Source: Yoonia sp. F2084L | GTDB taxonomy: Bacteria; Pseudomonadota; Alphaproteobacteria; Rhodobacterales; Rhodobacteraceae | Assembly (NCBI RefSeq): GCF_023015625.1 | Contig: NZ_JALKAH010000003.1 | Location: 496,001 to 560,000 of the forward strand | Length of the DNA stretch: 64,000 nucleotides | Direction of reading: 5' to 3' | Part shown: positions 35,122 through 42,819 of the stretch, piece by piece | Layout of the letters: each line of letters starts with the position of its first letter | Position numbering within the stretch: position 1 is the first letter of the stretch | Program-made: the position numbers and the translations under genes | The notes under the pieces: model-generated | Told to the model about the DNA's origin: nothing | Database searches by the model: none | The model's input: only the letters and a program-made list of their open reading frames with translations

Positions 35122-35136
35122 TTAACACTTCGTTAA
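35122..35136. promoter_or_regulatory. Candidate CtrA binding site TTAA-N7-TTAA
   Basis: TTAACACTTCGTTAA is an exact match to the alphaproteobacterial CtrA full-site consensus TTAA-N7-TTAA, with a further TTAA at 35140-35143. It lies between the divergent DUF1636 (start 35020) and receiver-domain (start 35218) genes. CtrA controls cell cycle, motility and gene transfer agents in this group. The match is visible; binding is inference. Confidence 0.5.
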
Positions 35137-35217
35137 TACTTAAGGCGCGACTGTGACAGTACGCGGTTTTCGAGGGTGCGATTTTGCGCCGATCCGTGTC
35201 TGATAATTGGAGCAAAC

Positions 35218-35616
35218 ATGCGGGCCTTGATAGTCCACAGAAACGAACAACTCGGTCGGGTTTGGCAACGCCATCTTGAACGGTTGAATGTTAACGTATC
35301 GCTTGTTCATACAGCCGAAAGCGCGCTCGATACGATTGAAACGACGCGTTACGATGTGATCGTGCTTGATCTTGTCCTGACGAAGGGCAGTGCGCTGGCG
35401 GTGGCTGACCTTGTGCAGTTTCGTCAGCCACGCGCGAATGTTGTGTTCGTCACTGATACGACCTTTTTCTCAGATGGGTCGATCTTCAACCATGCAGCCA
35501 ACGCGCGCGCCTTTGTAAAAACCGCGACACCGCCACGCGATCTTGCCGCGATTGTGCATCACTACGGCGCTAGTCGCCACGACCGTGAGGCGTATCGTAG
35601 TTTAGTACCGGGTTAA
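35218..35616 (+). CDS. Single-domain response-regulator receiver-like protein
   Basis: A 132-residue stand-alone receiver (CheY-like) domain. The probable phospho-acceptor is Asp51 (YDVIVLDLVLTKGSAL), with a downstream Lys in AFVKTATPP. The acidic pair that normally follows the first strand is missing: the strand LIVHRNEQL carries His-Arg-Asn-Glu instead, so Mg2+ binding and phosphorylation may be impaired. I chose the ATG after GGAG; a longer frame adds 14 unlikely residues. The last 47 bp overlap the convergent GHQR gene. A CtrA-type box lies 82 bp upstream. Confidence 0.82.
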   Translation: MRALIVHRNEQLGRVWQRHLERLNVNVSLVHTAESALDTIETTRYDVIVLDLVLTKGSALAVADLVQFRQPRANVVFVTDTTFFSDGSIFNHAANARAFVKTATPPRDLAAIVHHYGASRHDREAYRSLVPG

Positions 35617-36547
35617 TCGGTAGGATGCGATGCGGGTTAATCGTCTCGTGGCTATAGTGATAGTGGCGCACGATGTGATCCATGTTGACGGTCTCGGCGA
35701 TGCCGGGAACCTGATAAAGTTCGCGCAGATAGCCTGACAGGTTCGGATAATCCGCGATCCGCCTGCGGTTACACTTGAAGTGCAGGTGATAGACGGGATC
35801 AAAGCGTACCAGCGTCGTCCACAACCGCCAATCGGCCTCGGTCAGGCGATCACCCATCAGATAGCGGTTGTCCGTCAAGCGATCTTCCAGCCAGTCCAAT
35901 GTATCAAAAAGTGGGTGGATGGCTTTGTCATAGGCCGCTTGCGTGGTCGCAAAGCCGGATTTGTAAACGCCGTTGTTCAGTGTGTCGTAAATCCGGTCAT
36001 TTACGGGGGCGATGGCGTCACGCAGTTCTTCGGGCCAGTAGTCATCCGTATTGCCGGTGATGCCGTCGAACGCAGTATTGAACATGCGAATGATCTCGGA
36101 ACTTTCGTTGGAAACGATTGTGCCCCGCGTCTTGTCCCATAAAATCGGTACAGTCACGCGGCCCGTCATATCTGGCAGCGCCTTGAGATAAATATCACGC
36201 GCGAAAGGCAACCCAAAAAGGGTGTCCCCGGTGGCGCCGTTTTCATCTGTCTCAAAGGTCCAGCCGTCCGACAGCATATCGGGGTGAACCGCAGAAATGC
36301 CGATACGATCGGTCAGCCCTTTGAGCTTGCGAAAAATCAAGGTGCGATGCGCCCAAGGGCAGGCGTATGAGACATAGAGATGATAGCGCCCGCTTTCCGC
36401 CGGAAATCCATCCGTCCCAGAAGGGCCCGCCGACCCATCTGCAGTAATCCAGTTACGAAACTGTGCATCTTTGCGCACGAAAGCGCCGCCGCTCTTTTTG
36501 GTGTCATACCAAACGTCATGCCAAACGCCGTCTACAAGCTGGCCCAT
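35570..36547 (-). CDS. Glutathionyl-hydroquinone reductase (YqjG/Ecm4 family)
   Basis: A 325-residue xi-class glutathione transferase. The nucleophilic Cys63 is in YACPWAHR, the CPWAHR motif of this family, with WDVWYDTK-like and KDAQFRNWI leader segments, ISAVHPDML and VPILWDK...IVSNESSEIIRMFNTAFD. It reduces glutathionyl-hydroquinones formed from quinones in the cytosol. Length matches E. coli YqjG. Its C-terminal codons overlap the tail of the convergent receiver gene by 47 bp. Confidence 0.92.
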   Translation of the reverse strand: MGQLVDGVWHDVWYDTKKSGGAFVRKDAQFRNWITADGSAGPSGTDGFPAESGRYHLYVSYACPWAHRTLIFRKLKGLTDRIGISAVHPDMLSDGWTFETDENGATGDTLFGLPFARDIYLKALPDMTGRVTVPILWDKTRGTIVSNESSEIIRMFNTAFDGITGNTDDYWPEELRDAIAPVNDRIYDTLNNGVYKSGFATTQAAYDKAIHPLFDTLDWLEDRLTDNRYLMGDRLTEADWRLWTTLVRFDPVYHLHFKCNRRRIADYPNLSGYLRELYQVPGIAETVNMDHIVRHYHYSHETINPHRILPINPVLNYDTPHGRGD

Positions 36548-36851
36548 CTTTGATCATCCTTTTGTCGTGTTGCCTGATCATCTAGAGCCTTTGCGCCGCC
36601 GAACAAAGCGGTGTTAGGGCGCATCATCCGTGCATCTGCGCACAGTGATGCTGCTGCCGCCCTCGCGCGCATTTGGGTCGCTTAAGCGTTTGCCCTGCGA
36701 CCCGCCTGCGACTATACGAGATTCTGACGAAGCCCGATGAGGGCCAGAGAGGTTGGAGATGGTACGGTTGACCCAAAACGGGAACCAGACATCGCATCGT
36801 CAAGACCCGGTGACCGGGGCCTCTTGTTATGTGCTGAAACGGAGGAAGCCA
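36548..36851. other. Leader region of the plus-strand cobalamin block
   Basis: A 304-bp spacer without a supported gene. Visible structures: a 10-bp interrupted stem-loop at 36621-36651 (GCATCA..GTGC..GCAC..TGATGC), a perfect CCCGGT-G-ACCGGG palindrome at 36806-36818, and a strong GGAGGA before the first gene at 36852. No recognisable cobalamin riboswitch core is seen. The same frame as the first gene is open back to 36753. Confidence 0.45.
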
Positions 36852-37064
36852 ATGCGGGGACTGCTTACTTTTCTTTTTATGTGTGCCGGGTCATCAGCGA
36901 TGGCTCATCCGGGCCATTGGGCCGATGTCGCAGGTCATGATCATTGGGTTGCGGGGGCTGCAATTGGACTGGCCGGGATTGCTGCAATTTGGGGCGTGCT
37001 GAAGGGCAAGAAGGAAAAAGAGGCGGCTGAGGCCGAAGAGGCTTTGGAAGAGGAAAACGCATGA
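36852..37064 (+). CDS. DUF6732 family small membrane protein
   Basis: A 70-residue protein. MRGLLTFLFMCAGSSAMAHPGHWADVAGHDHWVAGAAIGLAGIAAIWGVLKGKKEKEAAEAEEALEEENA: a signal peptide or first membrane helix, a short His-rich loop (HPGHWADVAGHDH) facing the periplasm, a second helix and an acidic/basic tail inside. I recall this as DUF6732. GGAGGA stands 6 nt before the ATG. It overlaps cbiX by 4 nt. The exposed His residues and the neighbours suggest cobalt or nickel binding or uptake help, which is inference. Confidence 0.78.
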   Translation: MRGLLTFLFMCAGSSAMAHPGHWADVAGHDHWVAGAAIGLAGIAAIWGVLKGKKEKEAAEAEEALEEENA

Positions 37065-38266
37065 AAACCGGTGTGATGATTTGCGGTCACGGATCGCGCA
37101 GCCAATCCGCCGTGGACGAATTTGCGACACTGGCAGACAAGCTGCCCGCTTATCTGCCCGCAGACTGGATGACCGACTATGGCTATCTGGAGTTTGCCAA
37201 CCCCGTCATCCGCGACGGGTTGGACAAACTGCGCGAAGCGGGCTGCGAACGGATTCTGGCCGTGCCCGGCATGCTTTTTGCTGCGATGCACGCGAAGAAT
37301 GATATCCCCACCGTGCTTAACACCTATGCGGCTAAGCATGACATCAAGGTGCAATATGGCCGCGAGCTGGGCGTTGACCCCAAGATGATCGCTGCCGCGG
37401 CTGGTCGTATTCAAGCCGCTGTGGATCAGGCCAATGCCGACCACGGCGAGATGCCACTGCATGAGACTTGCCTTGTGGTGATCGGGCGGGGTGCTTCTGA
37501 CCCCGATGCCAACGGCAATGTGGCCAAGATCGCGCGTATGCTGCAAGAGGGCATGGGCTTTGGTTGGTGCGAGGTCGGGTATTCCGGCGTGACCTTCCCA
37601 TTGGTAGAGCCTTGTCTACAACACGTCGCACGTCTGCCCTATAAGCGGGTCATTGTGTTCCCCTACTTCCTGTTCTCAGGCATCCTGATCGACCGAATTT
37701 ACGGGTTCACTGATCAGGTTGCCGCCGAACATTCCGACATTCAGTTCATCAAAGCAGCCTACTTGGGCGACCACCCCAAGGTGCTGGAAACCTTTGCCGA
37801 ACGGATCATGGAGCAAATCAGCGACACACCACCACCCAACTGCGGTATCTGCGGTTATCGCAGTCAGGTTCTGGCGCTGGAAGAGGGCGGCCATCACCAC
37901 ATCAGCGCCGAAGACCGCAGCCACCCCGCCGTTGGGGCTGTGCCGCCGCCAACGTGCGTTCTGTGCAAATACCGGACTGCTGTGCTCGGGTTCGAGGGCG
38001 AAGTCGGTGCTGTACAGGAAAGCCATCACCATCATGTCGAAGGGCAGGGCGCCAATGCGCCGGGCTCAAACGTGGCCGATTGCGCGCTGTGCGATGCTTT
38101 CTGCACCGGTATGTGCCGACTTGAGGCCGCAGATCACCACCACCATCATCACCACGAACACGATCATCACCATGATCACGACCATGACCACCACCATCAC
38201 GCGCCTTATCCACATGCCAAACACCCGCATGGCCCGGAAAGTGCGCGTAAGACGAAAGTCAGCTAA
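37061..38266 (+). CDS. cbiX: Sirohydrochlorin cobaltochelatase CbiX, long form with Cys/His-rich tail
   Basis: A 401-residue class II chelatase. Residues 1-255 are the CbiX core: two ferrochelatase-like halves with ICGHGSRS at the start and KRVIVFPYFLFSGILIDRIYG in the second half. The tail is unusual. Three Cys motifs are visible, CGIC (261-264), CVLC (299-302) and C341-x2-C344-x3-C348-x3-C352, each followed by His clusters. The end has a dense poly-His/Asp run (about 357-385). The tail could store cobalt or carry an Fe-S centre, as in B. megaterium CbiX. It inserts Co2+ early, into sirohydrochlorin. ATGA overlap with the DUF6732 gene. Confidence 0.92.
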   Translation: MKTGVMICGHGSRSQSAVDEFATLADKLPAYLPADWMTDYGYLEFANPVIRDGLDKLREAGCERILAVPGMLFAAMHAKNDIPTVLNTYAAKHDIKVQYGRELGVDPKMIAAAAGRIQAAVDQANADHGEMPLHETCLVVIGRGASDPDANGNVAKIARMLQEGMGFGWCEVGYSGVTFPLVEPCLQHVARLPYKRVIVFPYFLFSGILIDRIYGFTDQVAAEHSDIQFIKAAYLGDHPKVLETFAERIMEQISDTPPPNCGICGYRSQVLALEEGGHHHISAEDRSHPAVGAVPPPTCVLCKYRTAVLGFEGEVGAVQESHHHHVEGQGANAPGSNVADCALCDAFCTGMCRLEAADHHHHHHHEHDHHHDHDHDHHHHAPYPHAKHPHGPESARKTKVS

Positions 38267-38283
38267 TCGTCTTATCCAAAAAG

Positions 38284-38306
38284 CCCCGCCAGAGGCTCTG
38301 GCGGGG
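38284..38306. promoter_or_regulatory. Long hairpin between cbiX and cobH
   Basis: CCCCGCCAGAG and CTCTGGCGGGG form perfect 11-bp arms around a single G. It lies between the cbiX stop and the cobH TTG start. No T tract follows, so it is not a classical terminator. It could adjust mRNA stability or cause partial attenuation. Confidence 0.45.
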
Positions 38307-38330
38307 GCCACCCCAAACAAAGGCCAGCCC

Positions 38331-38966
38331 TTGCGCCCCTACGAAACAGACCCTCAGGCGATCTACGCACAAAGCTTTGCAACTGTCCGCAATGAGGCAC
38401 GCCTAGAGCGTTTCGCGCCTGCCATGCATCCGCTGATCACGCGTCTTATCCACGCCTGCGGAATGGTGGAAGTGGCCGACAGGTTGGTGTTTTCGGAAGG
38501 AGCTGCCTTGGCCGGGCACGCAGCGCTCAAGGCTGGTGCGCCGATCCTGTGTGATTGCGAAATGGTGGGTGCAGGGATCATCCGACGCTATTTGCCTGCG
38601 GAAAATGAAGTGATCGTTACGCTGAATGACGCCGCGGTCCCACAGCTGGCGCAAGACATTGGCAACACACGCTCTGCCGCAGCGGTAGAGTTGTGGCGCG
38701 ATAGGATTGAGGGCGCGGTCGTTGCCATCGGCAATGCGCCAACTGCGCTATTTCACCTGCTGGAACTGCTGGATGCAGGCTGGCCGAAACCTGCTGTGAT
38801 CCTGGGCTTTCCGGTCGGCTTTGTCGGTGCGGCTGAAAGCAAGGCAGAATTGGCATCCGACCCACGCGGTTGTGACTACGTCGCCTTGCGCGGACGGCGC
38901 GGTGGCTCTGCAATGGCCTCGGCGGCGGTGAACGCGTTGGCCGCGGGATTGCCCGAAGATGCGTAG
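38331..38966 (+). CDS. cobH: Precorrin-8X methylmutase
   Basis: A 211-residue CobH/CbiC that moves a methyl group from C-11 to C-12 to give hydrogenobyrinic acid. It begins with TTG (MRPYETDPQAIYAQSFATVRNEA), a typical family start, with AAAGG upstream. The active-site stretch RLIHACGMVEVADRLVFS, with the catalytic His, is present, followed by ILCDCEMVGAGIIRR and GFPVGFVGAAESK. The frame is open far upstream through the cbiX His tail, but those residues are not CobH-like. The stop TAG lies at the start of a GTAGGGTGG half-repeat. Confidence 0.94.
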   Translation: MRPYETDPQAIYAQSFATVRNEARLERFAPAMHPLITRLIHACGMVEVADRLVFSEGAALAGHAALKAGAPILCDCEMVGAGIIRRYLPAENEVIVTLNDAAVPQLAQDIGNTRSAAAVELWRDRIEGAVVAIGNAPTALFHLLELLDAGWPKPAVILGFPVGFVGAAESKAELASDPRGCDYVALRGRRGGSAMASAAVNALAAGLPEDA

Positions 38967-39028
38967 GGTGGCGCTTGTCATGCCCTATGGGCATTCCGCG
39001 CGAAGCATCCCGCAGGGGGCGACAAGCG

Positions 39029-40231
39029 ATGGCTGATCCTTGGCTCCACATCGTCGGTATCGGTGAAGACGGCATGGACGGTCTGGTCCCTGCCACACGC
39101 GCTGTCGTTGAAGCCGCCGAGATCATCATCGGCGGAGAGCGCCATCATACGCTGACCGAAAACCTAACAGCAGAACGGCTGGCATGGCCGTCTCCTTTCG
39201 ACGCACTGATTTCGACGATTGAAGGACTGCGCGGCAAGCGTGTGGTTATCCTTGCTACCGGCGATCCTCTTTGGTTTTCCATCGGTGCGCGCATCGGCCG
39301 GGCGATTGATCCGTCCGAGATTATTTACCACCCGCAACTCTCCGCGTTTCAGCTGGCGTCTGCCCGCATGGGCTGGTCCTTGCCGGATGTGGAGACGCTG
39401 ACGGTGCATGGCCGCCCGGTTGAGCAGATGATTGCGTTCATCCAACCTGATGCGCAACTCCTTGTCCTGACAACAGGGGCGGAAACGCCGGCACAGATCG
39501 CGCAGTTCCTGACGGCGCGGGGCTTCGGGCAGTCGAACATGACCGTTCTGGCCGCGATGGGCGGCAAAGATGAAGCGCGCTTTGATGGGGTGGCCGAAAG
39601 CTGGGACCATACCGTGCCTGCCTTCAACACCCTCGCCGTCCATTGCATTGCGGCCCCCGATGCGGCCCTTTTGCCGCGCGTGCCGGGTTTGGCCGATGAT
39701 CTGTTCCAATCTGATGGCACGATGACCAAGCAAGAGGTGCGTGCCGCCACCGTGGCCAAGCTGATGCCCATGCGCGGGGCGCTTTTGTGGGATATCGGCT
39801 GCGGCTGCGGATCGGTCGCGATCGAGTGGATGCGGGCGGCCCGCTATGCCCGTGCCGTAGGGATCGAACCGCGCGCAGACCGGCGTGCGATGGCTGCGGC
39901 CAATGCGCTGGCGCTGGGCGTGCCAAAGTTGGCCTTGGTTGAAGGGTCGGTGCCAGCGGCGCTGGAGGGGCTGGAAGCACCTGATGCGATCTTCATTGGC
40001 GGAGGGTTGAGCCGGGAAACTTTTGACGCCGCATGGCACGCCCTGCGCCCATTGGGCCGGTTGGTCGCGAATGCCGTGACGCTTGAAAGCGAGGCTGAGT
40101 TGATCGCGCTGCACAAGATGCATGGCGGGGACATGGTCAAACTCTCGGTGCATCGGGCCGAACCGGTAGGGCGGCTAACCGGGTGGCGACCGTTGATGCC
40201 TGTGACCCAGTGGAGCCTTGTGAAGCGATGA
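39029..40231 (+). CDS. cobL: Precorrin-6Y C5,15-methyltransferase (decarboxylating), CbiE-CbiT fusion
   Basis: A 400-residue bifunctional enzyme. The N-terminal CbiE half (LHIVGIGEDGMDGL, RVVILATGDPLWFSIG) methylates C-5. The C-terminal CbiT half (TMTKQEVRAATVAKLMPMRGALLWDIGCGCGSVAIEWMR) has a SAM-binding DIGCGCGS loop and decarboxylates and methylates C-15. The ATG giving MADPWLHIVG follows AGGGGG; the earlier in-frame ATG lacks family residues. Downstream of cobH and overlapping cobI by 4 nt. Confidence 0.94.
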   Translation: MADPWLHIVGIGEDGMDGLVPATRAVVEAAEIIIGGERHHTLTENLTAERLAWPSPFDALISTIEGLRGKRVVILATGDPLWFSIGARIGRAIDPSEIIYHPQLSAFQLASARMGWSLPDVETLTVHGRPVEQMIAFIQPDAQLLVLTTGAETPAQIAQFLTARGFGQSNMTVLAAMGGKDEARFDGVAESWDHTVPAFNTLAVHCIAAPDAALLPRVPGLADDLFQSDGTMTKQEVRAATVAKLMPMRGALLWDIGCGCGSVAIEWMRAARYARAVGIEPRADRRAMAAANALALGVPKLALVEGSVPAALEGLEAPDAIFIGGGLSRETFDAAWHALRPLGRLVANAVTLESEAELIALHKMHGGDMVKLSVHRAEPVGRLTGWRPLMPVTQWSLVKR

Positions 40232-40929
40232 CAGGGGTTCTTTATGGTGTTGGCTTGGGGCCCGGTGCGCCCGACCTGATAACGCTGCGCGCCGCAAGGT
40301 TGATTGAGCGGGCATCGGTTGTCGCCTACCCGACACTGGCCGGTGTTGCGAGTTTCGCGCGGTCCATTGCGGCAGACCTGATTGCGCCGGATGCGCGCGA
40401 AATCGTGATGGATGTCCCGATGTCGGTTGAACGCGCACCTGCGCAGGAAGCCTATGACAAAGGTGCGGCAGAGATTGCAGCCACTTTGGATGCTGGACAT
40501 GATGTTATCTGTCTTTGCGAAGGCGACCCCTTTTTCTATGGATCCTTTATGTACCTCTTTGCGCGGCTGTCAGAGCGGTACCGGGTCGAGGTCGTGCCCG
40601 GTGTCACCTCCGTCACCGCATGTGCTGCGCGCGCTGGTATGCCTTTGGCCGCCCGAAATGAACGTCTGACGGTACTGCCGGGGCCTTTACCAGAGGCTGA
40701 GTTGCGTGCGCGCATTGAAGGCGCGGAAAGCGTTGTGATCATGAAGGTCGGGCGGCATCTGGCGAAGATTCGCGCTGTGATTGAGGACCTTGGGCTGACG
40801 GCAGATGCCGTCTATGTCGAACGGGCCACCTTGGCCGAAGAAGTTGTTCTGCCGCTTGCGGATGCGCCCGAAAAGGCGCCGTATTTTTCGATGATCCTGT
40901 TGACGAAAGGGGCCGATCCTTGGCTTTGA
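40228..40929 (+). CDS. cobI: Precorrin-2 C20-methyltransferase
   Basis: A 233-residue SAM-dependent tetrapyrrole methylase. GVGLGPGAPDLITLRAARLI is the N-terminal signature. CLCEGDPFFYGSFMYLFARL and VVPGVTSVTACAARAGMPLAARNE are characteristic of CobI/CbiL. The ATG overlaps the cobL stop (ATGA). Its last bases overlap the start of the cbiG-cobJ fusion. CobI and CbiL cannot be told apart by eye; the choice depends on whether cobalt is already inserted. Confidence 0.94.
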   Translation: MTGVLYGVGLGPGAPDLITLRAARLIERASVVAYPTLAGVASFARSIAADLIAPDAREIVMDVPMSVERAPAQEAYDKGAAEIAATLDAGHDVICLCEGDPFFYGSFMYLFARLSERYRVEVVPGVTSVTACAARAGMPLAARNERLTVLPGPLPEAELRARIEGAESVVIMKVGRHLAKIRAVIEDLGLTADAVYVERATLAEEVVLPLADAPEKAPYFSMILLTKGADPWL

Positions 40930-42728
40930 AACCGGTTGTTCTGGCGCTATCGCGCTCTGGTGAACCTGTGGCGCACCGCGTCGCGGCCACCCTTGGTGCG
41001 CAGGTCCATGGTCGCGAAGGCCGGGTTGATCAAGCGGATGCGTTTTTTGCCAATGCGCTGGATCACGCGCGGGATTTGTTTGCCGCAGGGGTGCCGATTG
41101 TTGGGGTATGTGCGTCAGGTATTTTGATCCGGGCGGTGGCCCCCCTGCTTGCCGACAAAACAAAAGAGCCGCCGGTGATTTCGGTGTCCGATGACGGTGC
41201 TGTTGTTGTGCCGCTATTGGGCGGGCATCGGGGTGCCAATAAGCTATCGGCGCAGATTGCAGCGGCGATGGATGCGGTATCGGCGGTGACCACTGCGGGT
41301 GATGTGGCGCTGGGGATTGCATTGGATGAACCGCCTGCCGGATGGCGGCTGGTCAATCGCGGGGATGCCAAAGCGGCGATGGCCGGTTTGCTTGCCGGTG
41401 GTGGTGCCGAGGTGATTGGCGATGCGGCTTGGCTGGCGGACTTGCCCAAAGGTGATGGACTACGCTTGTCCTGCACGATGGACTGGCAGGATGATTTGGG
41501 CGCGGCGCATTTGCAGTTTGCGCCGCAGCGGCTGACCTTGGGGGTCGGATGTGCGCGCAATTGCCCGGCCGAGGAACTGGCAGCGTTGGTTGCCACTGTC
41601 TTGAAAGAGGCGGGTGTTACGCCAGAGGCCGTGCATTCGGTCAACACCATTTCGTTGAAGGCCGATGAGCCTGCGATCATCGCATTGGCGGCAGATTTAG
41701 GCGTTCCGCTGCGCTTGTTTGAGGCGGATGCATTGGAAACGCAGACACCGTGGTTGCAGAACCCTTCTGACGTGGTCTTTGCCGAAGTGGGGACGCATGG
41801 CGTGGCCGAGGCGGCGGCGCTTGTGCAGGCAGGTGAGGCTGGAGCGTTCTTGGTACCAAAGCGCAAGACGGCCAATGCAACCTGCGCTTTGGTTGTTTCG
41901 CCAGAGCCTCTGGTTGAATTTCGGGGGCGCGCGCGGGGTCGTTTGTCGGTTGTTGGTATCGGTCCGGGTCAAGCGGCGTGGCGCACGCCGGAAGTGTCGC
42001 GCTTGGTAGCCGAGGCTGAGGAACTGGTGGGCTATGGTCTTTATATTGATTTGCTGGGGCCGCTGGCCGTGGGCAAAGAACGGTCTGATTTTCCGCTGGG
42101 CGGCGAAGAGGATCGTTGCCGTTATGCCTTGGAACAAGCCGGGAAGGGCAAAAACGTAGCCCTTATCTGTTCTGGTGACGCGGGCATTTACGCGATGGCC
42201 GCTTTGGTGTTTGAACTGCTGGACCGCGGGCCTGACCAGATGGGTGTGACGGATGCAGCCCGCCGGGTTGAGGTTGTCTGCTCGCCCGGCGTCAGTGCCT
42301 TACAAGGGGCGGCGGCCCGTGCGGGCGCGCCTTTGGGGCATGATTTCTGTGCGATTTCCCTGTCGGATTTGCTGACCCCGCGCGAAGATATCATCAAGCG
42401 GTTGAAGGCGGCGGCAGAGGGGGATTTCGTTATTGCGTTTTACAACCCGGTTTCGATGCGCAGACGGACGCTTTTGGCGGAAGCGCGGGATATTTTGCTG
42501 CAGCATCGCCCGGCGGATACGCCGGTGATGTTGGCGTCATCCTTGGGTCGTCCGGAAGAGCATGTGCGCTATCGCAGGCTGGATGAATTGGAAGTGGATG
42601 AGGTGGATATGTTGACCGTTGTTTTGATTGGGTCGTCCCATTCACGCTTGGCCGCTCTTGGTGAAGGGCCGCGGATGTATACCCCGCGCGGCTATGCCCG
42701 TAAGATTGACGGGGATCTGGCGGGATGA
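40920..42728 (+). CDS. cobJ: Fused cobalt-precorrin-5A hydrolase (CbiG) and precorrin-3B C17-methyltransferase (CobJ)
   Basis: A 602-residue fusion. Residues 1-335 form a CbiG with N-terminal, middle and CobE-like C-terminal parts (GVCASGILIRAVAPLLADKTKEPPVISVSDDGAVVVPLLGGHRGAN, then LGVGCARNCPAEELAALV). Residues 340-590 are a SAM methylase (LSVVGIGPGQAAWRTPEVSRLV, ALICSGDAGIYAMAALVFE, VVCSPGVSALQGAAARAGAPLGHDFCAISLSDLLTP, VIAFYNPVSMRR), the CobJ/CbiH pattern. It begins with TTG at 40920, six bases after AGGGG; a TTG at 40926 (TTGA overlap with cobI) is equally possible. It would contract the ring and open the lactone in one chain. Confidence 0.92.
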   Translation: MALKPVVLALSRSGEPVAHRVAATLGAQVHGREGRVDQADAFFANALDHARDLFAAGVPIVGVCASGILIRAVAPLLADKTKEPPVISVSDDGAVVVPLLGGHRGANKLSAQIAAAMDAVSAVTTAGDVALGIALDEPPAGWRLVNRGDAKAAMAGLLAGGGAEVIGDAAWLADLPKGDGLRLSCTMDWQDDLGAAHLQFAPQRLTLGVGCARNCPAEELAALVATVLKEAGVTPEAVHSVNTISLKADEPAIIALAADLGVPLRLFEADALETQTPWLQNPSDVVFAEVGTHGVAEAAALVQAGEAGAFLVPKRKTANATCALVVSPEPLVEFRGRARGRLSVVGIGPGQAAWRTPEVSRLVAEAEELVGYGLYIDLLGPLAVGKERSDFPLGGEEDRCRYALEQAGKGKNVALICSGDAGIYAMAALVFELLDRGPDQMGVTDAARRVEVVCSPGVSALQGAAARAGAPLGHDFCAISLSDLLTPREDIIKRLKAAAEGDFVIAFYNPVSMRRRTLLAEARDILLQHRPADTPVMLASSLGRPEEHVRYRRLDELEVDEVDMLTVVLIGSSHSRLAALGEGPRMYTPRGYARKIDGDLAG

Positions 42729-42772
42729 CGCTGTTTGGCTGGCGCCAAATGCGCCCCACCCGCCATCCCAAA

Positions 42773-42805
42773 GCCTCCGGCGGAAGTTTGATTGGACGAA
42801 GAAAG
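42773..42805 (+). repeat. CCTCCGGCGG-type dispersed repeat upstream of cobM
   Basis: GCCTCCGGCGGAAG followed by TTTGATTGGACGAAGAAAG. The 33 bases are identical to 47480-47512. The copy ends 14 bases before the cobM ATG and its 3' end leads into a GAGGGGGG ribosome-site-like run. Confidence 0.75.
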
Positions 42806-42819
42806 AGGGGGGTTTGCGC

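Noticed and set aside
36548-36851. Cobalamin riboswitch upstream of the DUF6732-cbiX block
   Set aside because: A GGGAA occurs at 36780-36784 but the rest of the core is absent. Reported only as a structured leader.
37719-38330. N-terminal extension of cobH through the cbiX tail
   Set aside because: The extra residues are a frame shadow of the His-rich region (Thr/Ile-rich run); CobH similarity begins at the TTG at 38331.
39164-40153. 329-aa minus-strand open frame over cobL
   Set aside because: Antisense shadow of a well-recognised gene.
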